Assembly: GCA_045802605.1 (NCBI GenBank)
Contig: JBJMQS010000015.1
Coordinates: 1 to 64,000 of the forward strand
Source: JBJMQS01 sp045802605
Lineage (GTDB): Bacteria > Planctomycetota > Planctomycetia > Gemmatales > Gemmataceae
DNA: 64,000 nucleotides
Direction: 5' to 3'
Positions 54,201 through 60,960 of the stretch are shown here, piece after piece. Under the pieces are notes generated by a model. That model was not told the DNA's origin. It did not search any database and saw nothing but the letters and a program-made list of their open reading frames with translations. The stretch's first letter is position 1. Every line of letters starts with the position of its first letter. A program made the position numbers and the translations under genes.

Positions 54201-55573
54201 CGCGCACCATCGCGGAGAAAGGTTCGCAACAGACCTGGCGAGGGCACGTGCAGATAGGTGGTAACGCCATCTTGGCTCAGCTCGCGTGCCTGGTCCGGAC
54301 GGCCGCCGGCGATGATGGCAAACGGAGGTTTGATCGAGCGTACGGCAGCGAGTTGCTCCTGCCGGATTTCTTGCGGCACAAATCCGAGGATGCCAATGCC
54401 CCACGGTCGATCGCCCAGGCGCTTTTGCGTCGCGAGCAACAGTTTCTCGACTTCGGCGCGGCGAAGCAGCGCGAGCGCAAGAAACGGCAACCCGCCGCCG
54501 TCCGCGACGGCCGCTGCGAACTCGGCCGTGTCGCTGACGCGCGTCATGGGCCCTTGCAGAATCGGATATTTCGTGCCATGACGCCGAGCCAATTCGGATT
54601 CGGGTGCCAATACGGGAACTCGTCCTGCCACCTCAACGAGCCGATTCGACTCCCGCTCGAACGCCTGCAGGACCCCGGCCGTGGTGACGAATTGGTCGGC
54701 AAGCGCCGCGGCCTGGGCCGCATCGGGGCCGATCATCCACAATTTGCCCGCCTCTGTGCCAACCCGTTCGGTGACAATCGAGCGCCAACGGTTCAATCGC
54801 TCGGCCGCCGTCAAATCTGTCGCCGACAATCGTTCTTCTTCGCCCGCGAGATCTTGAGCGCCGGCCCAATCCTGCCGCGCGTATATTCGGTACGCTTCAC
54901 CGCGCGATTCGCCGAGCACGACGGATTCACTGCCATCGCTTACTCGTACACGTTGCCGTAGCGATTCGCCCAGTGGTGATTCGCGAGTCAACAACAACTG
55001 CGAGTCCAACACCACACCGCGGGCACCGGCGATTTGGCAGGCGGCGACGGTGTGCAGACCCACGCCGCCTTGAACCCATATGGGTAGCGTCGATTGTTTT
55101 TGTTCGGCCCATCTTCGCCATTTTTGCAGCAAGATGAACGACGTGTCGGCACCAACGCGACCGCCAGCTTCATGGCCTTTGAGTATCAGGCCATCTACGC
55201 CCAGTTCGTGCGCGCGGATGACTTCATCGAGTGATAGGGCCTCGAAGATTATTTCCACGCCAATCGTACGAAAACGTGCCATCCATTCAGCCAACAACGT
55301 ATGATCACCGCCGGCGAGAATGATGCAGTCGAGTTGTTGCCGTGGAACTGCGAGCAACTTGTCGATTACATGCGCAGACTGCGTCCCAATCTTCACGCCG
55401 ATTGGGCGACGGGCCAGAAGGATGGCCTGACTGATTACCAATTCAATTTGCGTCGAGGCCGAAGCGTGTTCGAAATCGAGGATGCCACGCGCCCCGGCCC
55501 GGGCAGCCGCGACAGCCACACTTGGGTCATTGATACCGCCACTAGTTAGGACAATTAAGTCGTGCAGTTCCAT
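48293..55573 (-). CDS. Polyketide/lipid synthase subunit 1: ER(NPD)-ER(NPD)-KS-AT-ACP-KR
   Basis: The 2426-residue protein opens with two TIM-barrel flavin domains of the nitropropane-dioxygenase/PfaD type (residues 1-310 and 320-690). The second has ECGGHVG, the first EAGGRVG. Next is a ketosynthase (695-1150) with Cys893 in DAACGSS, HGTGTVVGD and GHSKCAAG; an acyltransferase (1260-1560) with Ser1364 in GHSYGE; a single ACP with Ser1821 in LGIDSIKRVE; and a ketoreductase (2130-2426) with TGGARGI and Ser2312, Tyr2325, Asn2329. The domain order is that of PfaA with PfaD fused at the front. It lacks a chain-length factor. A good ribosome site GAGGG precedes the ATG at 55573. It leads a six-gene operon. 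Confidence 0.92.
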   Translation of the reverse strand: MELHDLIVLTSGGINDPSVAVAAARAGARGILDFEHASASTQIELVISQAILLARRPIGVKIGTQSAHVIDKLLAVPRQQLDCIILAGGDHTLLAEWMARFRTIGVEIIFEALSLDEVIRAHELGVDGLILKGHEAGGRVGADTSFILLQKWRRWAEQKQSTLPIWVQGGVGLHTVAACQIAGARGVVLDSQLLLTRESPLGESLRQRVRVSDGSESVVLGESRGEAYRIYARQDWAGAQDLAGEEERLSATDLTAAERLNRWRSIVTERVGTEAGKLWMIGPDAAQAAALADQFVTTAGVLQAFERESNRLVEVAGRVPVLAPESELARRHGTKYPILQGPMTRVSDTAEFAAAVADGGGLPFLALALLRRAEVEKLLLATQKRLGDRPWGIGILGFVPQEIRQEQLAAVRSIKPPFAIIAGGRPDQARELSQDGVTTYLHVPSPGLLRTFLRDGARHFIFEGRECGGHVGPRSSFVLSEQMVSALDEFLASGGRGEELNIVFAGGIHDGMSAAMVAGLSAGLAERGVAVGVLMGTAYLFTPEAVAAGAITGRFQKEALACSNTVLLETGPGHAIRCIPTPYAETFSAEKHRLVAEGKSPLEVGLSLERMNLGRLRVASKGVDRTAGDASPELTELGSDEQFRRGMYMIGQVAGLRDQVTTIAQLHADVSEGSVKRLRMPVPQIVANEPPAPPPCDVAIVGLSCFYPKANSLDQFWNNILAKVNAVEEVPPSHWDWRPYYDADPRARDKIISKWGGFLSDIPFDPLSYGITPKSMPNIEPMQLLLLEGVRQALADAGYANRPFDRERTAAILGVGGGGAPLSVSYGFRACLPLIDSIPNVSVSSDEVLTKGTDILPEWTEDSFPGILLNVAAGRVANRFNLGGPNMAIDAACGSSLAALYAGVRELQFGTSDMAVIMGADTVQTPFAYVAFSKTHALSPRGRCRPFDAGADGIVLAEGIGVAVLKRLADAERDGDRIYSVIKGVGASSDGRDKGLTAPRAEGQLRALKRAYAQARISPAEVGLVEAHGTGTVVGDMTEAQALGQMWRDAGAAARTCALGSVKSMIGHSKCAAGLAGLIKATLALHHKVLPPTLVEQPNAKAGLADGPLFLNTEARPWVQSADQPRRAGVSAFGFGGTNFHVVLEEHTNPIIATKDVGLSDWPAELLVWRRPDKAALFTDLRQCRDALKNGATPRLAELALSLWRSSQSGHGQPTICIVAPSLADAIDKLDVAFERLAKAETRWEDPRGIFFAEKPSDGYGKIAFLFPGQGSQYPNMLAQLAATFPEVRETFDAAQSVLAGRLGQPLGQLIFPPSTFTPEEEKKSREELQRTEIAQPAVGACGLAMHRLLAALGIEADMFAGHSYGEYVALAAAGSLTPDALIELSHRRGSLIREASPNMPGGMLAVEADMASVVDGLGDLPGVTIANCNSPKQTVLSGDEAGLSAASKQLQAKGQRGRRLSVACGFHSSLVAAAKNPLATALQAARFAVPRGPVYSNTTAKPHRLEVIADQLAEHLVAPVRFQDEIEAMYEVGARVFVEVGPSSVLSGLVQQTLAGKPHLAVASDQKGRSGLLQLCHLLAQLLTHGVPARLDPLFEGRGLRAFDLARLDANTGKPKHSVTTWLVNSVRSRPINGPEPRLLGHAKPAKSEEPRPAAAPAAKLSQKDGVRMKVEEKIPAESLATQTSASVREAAQVMMRFQEVMARFLDTQKSVMTSFLGTSPPTAALPIMPSTKGHSVERNGHTKAQIPVAAPHSANGSHDKSESKPPAPVEPPKAEKSAAPMDREAMLTRLIDLVAERTGYPKESLSIDLDLEADLGIDSIKRVEILSNLADSLGGEADSSTLEMEKLTAVKTLRGIVDFVTTALAKKSATPAPTKATIPTVPATARQADVQRLVVRLVDAPWSKRPSLMAPPGVLLITDDGGGVARELADRLAELDVRTIIVRHQTDASSDRLAADLTDANAVTMLLDRIRKDAGPIAGLIHLLPLAELHDGESRVRSDVFSLYVLARALEGDLRAAGSEGASVLLAATAMGGAFGFEGELPDPFPVGHGAVAGFTKCVSFEWPEVLVRVVDLDPQRPGTEQAERLLAELGDRDGPIEIGYVGSRRVMPQTEPGPVEKGTAPNIEIAPNSTIVITGGARGITAKVAEQLARRFQCNLVLVGRSAPPEQEDPETARLQNPAEIKAALMARFQREGRPAAPASVEAAFQRLKQDREVRDNLAAIRAAGGRVHYHSLDVRDQQAFAEFLKHVADQFGGIDGIIHGAGVIEDRLVKDKTPESFDRVFGTKVDSALTTIQSVDLSRLKFCVFFASLTSRYGNRGQSDYAAANEVLSKIAADLNRRSPGRIVSMAWGPWAGVGMVADLEKHLVKRGLQLITPETGPQFVIDELLYGTKTDHEVIIAGGTEQAAKRSREGLNAAPATVGVG

Positions 55574-55717
55574 AGGGTTCCCTCAATTGGAGCCCGATGG
55601 CGTCCTGCCAGGGTCTGAAAATGAAAGTCCTCGGAAATTCCGTAGCGCGAATGGGCTGAAATGTCCGCAACCGTACTCACCAGCTCGCAACCTTTATCCA
55701 CTTAGGGCAATGTCGCC

Positions 55718-55806
55718 AATCTGCCGAGTTTAGAAATTTCTAGTAATGCTGCGTCTTTCCGCAAATATCACGCCGGCAGATTCGACTCAGCTGGCAAAAT
55801 CTGCCG
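55718..55806. promoter_or_regulatory. Triple AATCTGCCG motif in the divergent promoter region
   Basis: AATCTGCCG occurs at 55718-55726 and 55798-55806, and its complement CGGCAGATT at 55774-55782. The last two form an inverted repeat with a 15-base spacer. A perfect 12-base palindrome TAGAAATTTCTA lies at 55733-55744. The region is between the lipid-synthase operon (minus) and the S49 gene (plus). This looks like a regulator binding site. Confidence 0.5.
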
Positions 55807-55849
55807 ATGGTAATGACACGCAAAGGTCTACCGCCTTTCACGGTGGCTT

Positions 55850-56902
55850 ATGAAACGTCTGATGCTCATCGCGGTCCTGCTCGCCTTCGGCGGATGCCGG
55901 AACTTCGTCGTTAATACCCGTGACAGAATCAGCATCGATGGCCCTGTCGAAACGCGCGTGGTTGGCGAAATTCCGCCGGTGAATGATGTGGGGCCGCTCT
56001 GCCCCGTGTGGGTAACCACAAGCGAAGGTTGCGACAAGAAGTCCGGCCGCATCGCCGTCATTGACGTGGATGGCGTGCTGCTCAATACCGACTTCACGGG
56101 CCCGTACTCGATGGGCGAGAACCCCGTTTCACTTTTCCGAGAAAAGCTCGACACAGTCGCCTGTGATAATTGCGTGCGCGGAGTTGTTCTGCGCATCAAC
56201 AGTCCCGGCGGCGGAGTCGCTGCCGCTGAACTGATGCGCCGCGATCTTGTGCGCTTTAAGGAACGGACCGGATTGCCGATCACTGCGTGCCTGATGGATG
56301 TGGCCGCGGGCGGCGCATACTATCTCGCCACTGCTTGCGACCACATAATTGCCACACCAGCCACCGTGACCGGCGGCGTCGGCGTCATTCTCAACCTTTA
56401 CAACTTGCGCGATCTGATGGGCCAGTACAACGTAATCCCGCAGGAGGTCAAAGCCGGCGCGTTAACGGATCTCGGCACTCCATCGCGGGCCCTCTCACCG
56501 GAAGGCAGGGCCATTCTGCAATCGATGGCTGACGAGTTTCAGAGCCACATCGTGCAAGAAGTGCGTTGCCGCAGGCCTCTCTTGAATCCATTGGACAGCA
56601 CGGCCCTCGATGGTCGAGTTTTTACAGCGACCCAGGCGCAGTCGCATGGGCTGGTGGATGACATCGGAGATTTGGATGACGCGATTTGTTGGGCCCGCCA
56701 CGCTGCATCAGTGCCGCGTGCGCCGGCCGTGCTTTATCGCCGCAAGAACGACCCGGCCCATACCATTTACGCCCTGACTCCCAACGTACCCGTGCAAGCG
56801 GGGCTCTTCCCAAGCCTGCCGGGCTTGGACCGTGCGCGGATGCCGACGTTCCTGAGCGTATGGCAGCCCGAGTTGGCGCTCGAGCGGATGGCCGGAAAGT
56901 AA
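55850..56902 (+). CDS. S49 family (SppA-like) protein, catalytic serine apparently replaced
   Basis: The 350-residue protein has an N-terminal hydrophobic segment ending in FGGC, so it could be a lipoprotein. It has the S49 blocks: RGVVLRINSPGGGVAAAEL (residues 105-123), MDVAAGGAYYLATACD, ATPATVTGGVGVI, and VKAGALTDLGTPSRALSPEGRAI. The lysine (201) of the Ser-Lys pair is kept. In active SppA the serine is in AASGGYY; here the frame reads AAGGAYY, with Gly154 in that position. It may be a non-proteolytic relative. Divergent from the lipid-synthase operon. Confidence 0.8.
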   Translation: MKRLMLIAVLLAFGGCRNFVVNTRDRISIDGPVETRVVGEIPPVNDVGPLCPVWVTTSEGCDKKSGRIAVIDVDGVLLNTDFTGPYSMGENPVSLFREKLDTVACDNCVRGVVLRINSPGGGVAAAELMRRDLVRFKERTGLPITACLMDVAAGGAYYLATACDHIIATPATVTGGVGVILNLYNLRDLMGQYNVIPQEVKAGALTDLGTPSRALSPEGRAILQSMADEFQSHIVQEVRCRRPLLNPLDSTALDGRVFTATQAQSHGLVDDIGDLDDAICWARHAASVPRAPAVLYRRKNDPAHTIYALTPNVPVQAGLFPSLPGLDRARMPTFLSVWQPELALERMAGK

Positions 56903-56974
56903 CCAGCGGCATTTTCGTTTCCAGTATCCGCTACAATGGCCTTAAACTCTGCTTCACTTCGATGAGGCCGGCCG

Positions 56975-58135
56975 GTGTTCGTCCATCAAAGTCAATTACG
57001 GCATCTGTGTACGCCAGAGCAGTACTACTCCGCCGCCTCGCACCGCGCTGAAACTGAATCGATTTTTCTGCCCGCGTGGCACCTCGTGGCCACAACGAAT
57101 GAGCTGACCAAACCCGGCGACTTCGTCTCGCTCGAACTACTGGGTCGTCCAATATTGATTCGCAACATGGACGGAGTGTTGTGCGCGTTTCTCAATGTCT
57201 GCGCACACCGGCACGCCAGGCTCACCGATTTGCCGTGCGGCAACTCGCCACAATTGCGGTGTCAATATCACGGCTGGGAATACGATCAGCGCGGCCGAAC
57301 TGCGAAGATTCCCGACGCCCAAGCGTTTCGCCCTTTCGACCGTGAGAATGCTCAACTGCGCAAATTACGCGTCGCCACCTGCGGGCAGCTTGTCTTTGTT
57401 TCTTTCGCGACTGAGGGACCAAGTTTAGAAGACTTTATCGGCCCCCTCTTCCCGCGGTGGAATAAGGGTTTTGATGGCGATGAATTTCGCCTAGCCTCCG
57501 CGTGGGGCCAAGACTTTCCTTGCAACTGGAAAGTCGTGCTCGAGAATTCGCTTGAGTCTTACCACATCCCCTGCGTGCATCCGAAGACGTTTGGCGATAT
57601 GCCTTTGGAAAAGAAGTGCTGGCACATACTCGAACCCGGCTTCACCACCTTCCGCACGCAGATCGACGATACCTGGATTAACCGACAACAGAACTGGGCG
57701 GCTCGCCGTTTAGGAAGCGAGAACAGCGGCGAGTATGAACACCACTGCCTTCATCCGCATATGACCGTGGCGAGGCTGGACATTCACTGGATTGCCATGG
57801 TGGTGTATCCCACGTCACCCACAACGTGCCATTATCGCAACTGGACATTTACGTTGCATGGTAAGCGGCGAGGACCATTGGCGAAGCTATTGGCGTTTGG
57901 ATTACAGCGCGTCGTCACGCACGTGGCCAAGCGTGTATTTGCCGAGGATGGAGCGATCTACAGCGCGGTGCAAAAAGGCCTGGAGGCCAGTCCGCATCCC
58001 GGCGTTATTGGCACCCGCGAAGAACGAATTTACGTATTTCAGAAATACGTCACGGACGCTCTGGCAAATCATCGCGCCGATGTGAATGGTTGCCAGGATA
58101 GCCCATGCACAGTGGAGTCTCAAACCGGCCCGTAG
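56975..58135 (+). CDS. Rieske 2Fe-2S oxygenase alpha subunit
   Basis: The 386-residue protein has a Rieske domain at residues 30-130 with CAHRHARL and CQYHGWEY, and a catalytic domain with the mononuclear iron ligands in LENSLESYHIPCVHPKTFG (His about 201 and 206). It oxidises an aromatic or aliphatic amine/ring substrate in a two-component system; a reductase is not present. GTG start; SD is weak. It overlaps the M50 gene end by 16 bases, convergent. Confidence 0.9.
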   Translation: MFVHQSQLRHLCTPEQYYSAASHRAETESIFLPAWHLVATTNELTKPGDFVSLELLGRPILIRNMDGVLCAFLNVCAHRHARLTDLPCGNSPQLRCQYHGWEYDQRGRTAKIPDAQAFRPFDRENAQLRKLRVATCGQLVFVSFATEGPSLEDFIGPLFPRWNKGFDGDEFRLASAWGQDFPCNWKVVLENSLESYHIPCVHPKTFGDMPLEKKCWHILEPGFTTFRTQIDDTWINRQQNWAARRLGSENSGEYEHHCLHPHMTVARLDIHWIAMVVYPTSPTTCHYRNWTFTLHGKRRGPLAKLLAFGLQRVVTHVAKRVFAEDGAIYSAVQKGLEASPHPGVIGTREERIYVFQKYVTDALANHRADVNGCQDSPCTVESQTGP

Positions 58136-59280
58136 CCCATTGTCGGGCGCACACTTCTCGAGCCTGCGGTTCCGTTCGATGCATGATCGGCGATCGCCCG
58201 CCGTACTCGCCGCAGTGCTTGTTGAATCAACAAGACCTCGCCAAGGTGGTCTGCCGTAACGATGCCCATCAGCGTGCCATTTTGCACGACCGGCAATGAG
58301 TGACATTGGCAATGTTGCAAGCGGACTAAGGCCGTTTGCAGCATCTCCCGCGGGTCGGCGGTCACAAAATCGCGATGCATGATGTCGGCCACTCGCACGT
58401 CAGGCCCATGCCTGGTGAGCGCCGCCATCAAATCGGCCCGGGTCAAGAGCCCGACAAGCCGGTTATCCTCAACCACCGGAAAATCCTGTTGGAAGCCCGA
58501 CATCACATGATCGAGTGCTTGCGCAAGCGTGCCATCGGAAGGGAGCGTCCGAAAGTCAGTGATCATGACGCGCATGACGGGGATACCATCGAGCCCGGCT
58601 TTCATATGCGCCATTCCTGCTTCCTGCGCAGCACCAACCCAAACGAAGAGCGCGATGAAAATCAGAATGGGATTACCAAACAAACCAAGGAAGCCGAACA
58701 AGAGCGCCATGCCCTGCCCGACGCGAGCGGCGATTTGGGTGGCGCGGACGTAGTCCATGCGCATGGCTAAGAGCGCCCGCAACACTCGGCCGCCGTCCAT
58801 GGGGAACGCGGGCATGAGATTGAAAATGGCGAGCGTCACATTGACCCAAAACACCTGAGCAATGAAATCGCCGCCCACGCGCATCACATCGCTGACGGGC
58901 CAAACCCGCGCCCGCAGTGCCAGCCCAGCATAAAGGCTCACCACGATCACCACGTTTACCAGTGGCCCAGCGAGCGCAACCACAAGTTCCTGGCGCGAAT
59001 CGTCAGGCATGCGTTCGAGGCGAGCGACACCGCCGATCGGTAGGAGAGTAATATCGCGGGTGCAAATGCCATAGCGCCGGGCCGCCAAGGCATGCCCGAG
59101 TTCATGCAAGACAACAATCGAAAACAGGGTGACGATAAATGCTAGGCCCGCGGCGGCCTCGGCCCAATCTCCATGCTCCAGATAATGAGCGAGAAAAACC
59201 CAGCCGAGAAGCAAAAGAAACGTGAAGTGGACAAAAACGTCGATTCCGGCGATCCGGCCAATCTTCAATGCCCAGCCCAT
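58120..59280 (-). CDS. Site-2 protease (M50) with two CBS domains
   Basis: The 386-residue integral membrane metalloprotease has HELGHALAARRYGI (residues about 60-73) and the third zinc ligand in NLMPAFPMDGGRVLRALLAM. The C-terminal 140 residues form two CBS domains (residues about 245-300 and 305-360), which often bind adenosine nucleotides. It resembles SpoIVFB-type proteases with CBS domains that cleave membrane-bound regulators. Substrate unknown. Just downstream (minus strand) of the PDZ gene. Confidence 0.92.
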   Translation of the reverse strand: MGWALKIGRIAGIDVFVHFTFLLLLGWVFLAHYLEHGDWAEAAAGLAFIVTLFSIVVLHELGHALAARRYGICTRDITLLPIGGVARLERMPDDSRQELVVALAGPLVNVVIVVSLYAGLALRARVWPVSDVMRVGGDFIAQVFWVNVTLAIFNLMPAFPMDGGRVLRALLAMRMDYVRATQIAARVGQGMALLFGFLGLFGNPILIFIALFVWVGAAQEAGMAHMKAGLDGIPVMRVMITDFRTLPSDGTLAQALDHVMSGFQQDFPVVEDNRLVGLLTRADLMAALTRHGPDVRVADIMHRDFVTADPREMLQTALVRLQHCQCHSLPVVQNGTLMGIVTADHLGEVLLIQQALRRVRRAIADHASNGTAGSRSVRPTMGYGPV

Positions 59281-59293
59281 GACAGCTCCGAAA

Positions 59294-59326
59294 ATATAGG
59301 TCCCGCCTTTTGGGCGGGACCTATAT
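59294..59326 (-). terminator. Terminator hairpin after the PDZ protein
   Basis: A 14-bp perfect stem (ATATAGGTCCCGCC and complement) with a 5-base loop lies 8 bases after the stop of the PDZ gene on the minus strand. A few T bases follow. It separates it from the site-2 protease gene. Confidence 0.7.
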
Positions 59327-59333
59327 CAGGTAC

Positions 59334-60314
59334 CTATCGTTGCGATCCCTGTTTGCTTTCCAGTTCCCGGATCCGCTTCTCTAGTTCGGCGATGCGCTGC
59401 TCCAACTCGCGAATACGTGGATTGGAGTCGCCGTTCGTTCCCATGTCAAAGCGGGGAAACTGCTGCATGTTGCCTTGCGGTCCAAACATGCTGTAGTTCG
59501 GTTCCGCCAATTTTGCCTTGATCGTGGTCGTCTCCTGACCCCGACTGACGTGCAACGTCACTTCCTGGCCCGTGCCGATTTGCTGAACGGTCTCGCGGAG
59601 TTGGTCGGTATCACGAATCGCCTTGTCGTTAACGGCGGTGATCACGTCGTTCTGTCGAATGCCTGCCTGAGCAGCCGGGGAGTTCGGCGTCACCTCTCTG
59701 ACCACCACACCGCTGTCAGCTTTAATATTCATTTGCTGCTTCATCTCGGGAGTTAATGGTTCAGCCTGCACCCCGAGAAAAGCCTGTCGGCGGAAGCCGG
59801 GAAACTGATTCATCCAAGCGTTGCCTTGACCTTGTCCCTGCCACGGCATGCCGCGTCCCTGATTCTGTCCTTGCATGAACCCGCCCTGCCCTTGGCCCTG
59901 CATCATCGGCCACTCGCCGAGCGTGATCGTAATGTCCTTTTCCTGGTTGTTGCTTTGGATGTGCATTTTTACTTGATCGCCGGCTTTCTTGGCGGCCACC
60001 GTTTGAATGAAGCGCTGGGCGTCGGTCACGTCCTGGTCATCCACTTTCAGAATGCGGTCTCCATTGTTCAGGCCGGCCTTAGCGGCAGGACCATCTGGCG
60101 TGACATTTTGCACCATGATCCCATGGTCGGCCGGCGCGACGGCGACTCCGATGTAGGGCCTGGATTGTCGGTCCATCCGCTGCTGTTGCTGAGGCTGCTG
60201 CTGTTGTTGTTGATTTTGAGGCTGTTGCTGCGGTGGTTGGTCTTGTGCGAGCGCCGCGCCAGCGCAAAACGCCATCATCGTCGCCGTTACCAGGAATCGC
60301 TTCGCGTTCGTCAT
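59334..60314 (-). CDS. Secreted protein with two PDZ domains and a coiled-coil tail
   Basis: The 326-residue protein has a signal peptide (FLVTATMMAFCAGAALA, cleavage after ALA), a glutamine-rich stretch (residues 24-45), PDZ1 (residues 55-140: PYIGVAVAPADHGIMVQNVTPDGPAAKAGLNNGDRIL), a Gly/Gln/Met-rich linker (145-175), PDZ2 (180-265: LGVQAEPLTPEMKQQMNIKADSGVVVREVTPNSPAAQAGI), and a C-terminal coiled coil (RIRELEQRIAELEKRIRELESK). There is no protease domain, unlike DegP/HtrA. It may bind unfolded or C-terminal peptides in the periplasm, for example as an adaptor for the site-2 protease downstream. That link is inference. Confidence 0.85.
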   Translation of the reverse strand: MTNAKRFLVTATMMAFCAGAALAQDQPPQQQPQNQQQQQQPQQQQRMDRQSRPYIGVAVAPADHGIMVQNVTPDGPAAKAGLNNGDRILKVDDQDVTDAQRFIQTVAAKKAGDQVKMHIQSNNQEKDITITLGEWPMMQGQGQGGFMQGQNQGRGMPWQGQGQGNAWMNQFPGFRRQAFLGVQAEPLTPEMKQQMNIKADSGVVVREVTPNSPAAQAGIRQNDVITAVNDKAIRDTDQLRETVQQIGTGQEVTLHVSRGQETTTIKAKLAEPNYSMFGPQGNMQQFPRFDMGTNGDSNPRIRELEQRIAELEKRIRELESKQGSQR

Positions 60315-60324
60315 GCTTCACTCC

Positions 60325-60669
60325 TCAATGGGGATCACCAGATTCGCTGACCGTCGCGAGCCCCGCGCCGGTCCACTCGTGTATGCCGCCTTCGTAGTCC
60401 CGAACATTCGTGTAACCGAGAGCCGCCAAAGCACGGGCGGCATTTTTAGACGCGTGTCAGGAAGGGCTCGCGCAGTAGACGACGATCTCGCCCGCCTTGT
60501 TTGGGATCATTTGCGGCGCGAACGCGGGCACATCGGCCGCGGGGATATTAATGGCGCCGGGTAAATGTGCTTTGCGGTACATTTGCGGCGGCAGCGCATC
60601 GATCAGGGTAAATTCGTCAGCCCGATCAATTTTCGCTTTCAGTTCGTCGCGATCTATCGTGGCAGACAT
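60325..60669 (-). CDS. Rhodanese-like sulfurtransferase, candidate selenoprotein (UGA at codon 71)
   Basis: The frame from ATG 60669 (GGGAG 5 bases before) codes a rhodanese: LIDALPPQMYRKAHLPGAINIPAADV, then VVYCASPS with catalytic Cys66. At codon 71 (60457-60459) there is an in-frame TGA. After it the same frame continues for 43 residues as the expected end of the domain: HASKNAARALAALGYTNVRDYEGG and IHEWTGAGL, to a TGA stop at 60325. In related proteins a cysteine is usual at this position (C-x4-C). A GC-rich hairpin with a G in the loop start lies 15 bases past the TGA (60422-60441), matching the bacterial SECIS pattern. So either a selenoprotein of 114 residues or a recent nonsense change. 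Confidence 0.6.
60422..60441 (-). promoter_or_regulatory. SECIS-like hairpin after the in-frame TGA
   Basis: On the minus strand the sequence GCCGCC-CGTGCTTT-GGCGGC forms a perfect 6-bp stem and 8-base loop. It starts 15 bases after the TGA at 60457-60459; the loop starts 21 bases after. The second loop base is G. These fit the published bacterial SECIS model (short stem, G among the first two loop bases, 16-37 bases from the UGA). The stem is short. Confidence 0.45.
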
Positions 60670-60790
60670 GATGGCTCCCGTGGACGGCAAACAATTCGTA
60701 TTTGCAAATCACGTACCTGCAGCTGAACTTTGCAAATAAATGGCGCGTGAAGTGCACATCGGAAAAGTATGAAGGTTTGTGGAGGTCGCC

Positions 60791-60943
60791 ATGATTCGGA
60801 AGCTGAAATCGGGCCAATACCGGCTCTACTCCCGGAAGGCCGATCGCAAGACAGGCAAACGAAAAAACCTGGGAACTTTCGGTAGCCGCGAGGCGGCGGA
60901 AAAGCATGAACGTGCGGTCCAGTTTTTCAAACATCACCATTGA
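60791..60943 (+). CDS. Small basic 50-residue protein
   Basis: The ATG at 60791 has GGAGG 5 bases upstream. The frame codes a lysine/arginine-rich peptide: MIRKLKSGQYRLYSRKADRK, then a second part TGKRKNLGTFGSREAAEKHERA and a C-terminal HHH. The pattern resembles short DNA/RNA-binding or integrase-arm-like beta strands (RLYSRK...GKRKNLGTFGSREAA is like the arm-binding domain of tyrosine recombinases). It is followed after 17 bases by another small basic gene, probably an operon. Confidence 0.7.
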   Translation: MIRKLKSGQYRLYSRKADRKTGKRKNLGTFGSREAAEKHERAVQFFKHHH

Positions 60944-60960
60944 TCGACAAGGAGCAAGCA

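Noticed and set aside
54164..54961. 265-codon plus-strand frame inside the large synthase
   Set aside because: Antisense to the flavin domains; Arg-rich composition typical of mirror frames.
60457..60690. Rhodanese as a plain truncated 77-codon gene
   Set aside because: The frame and the domain continue past the TGA; a simple truncated reading ignores the preserved end. A pseudogene remains possible and is stated in the finding.
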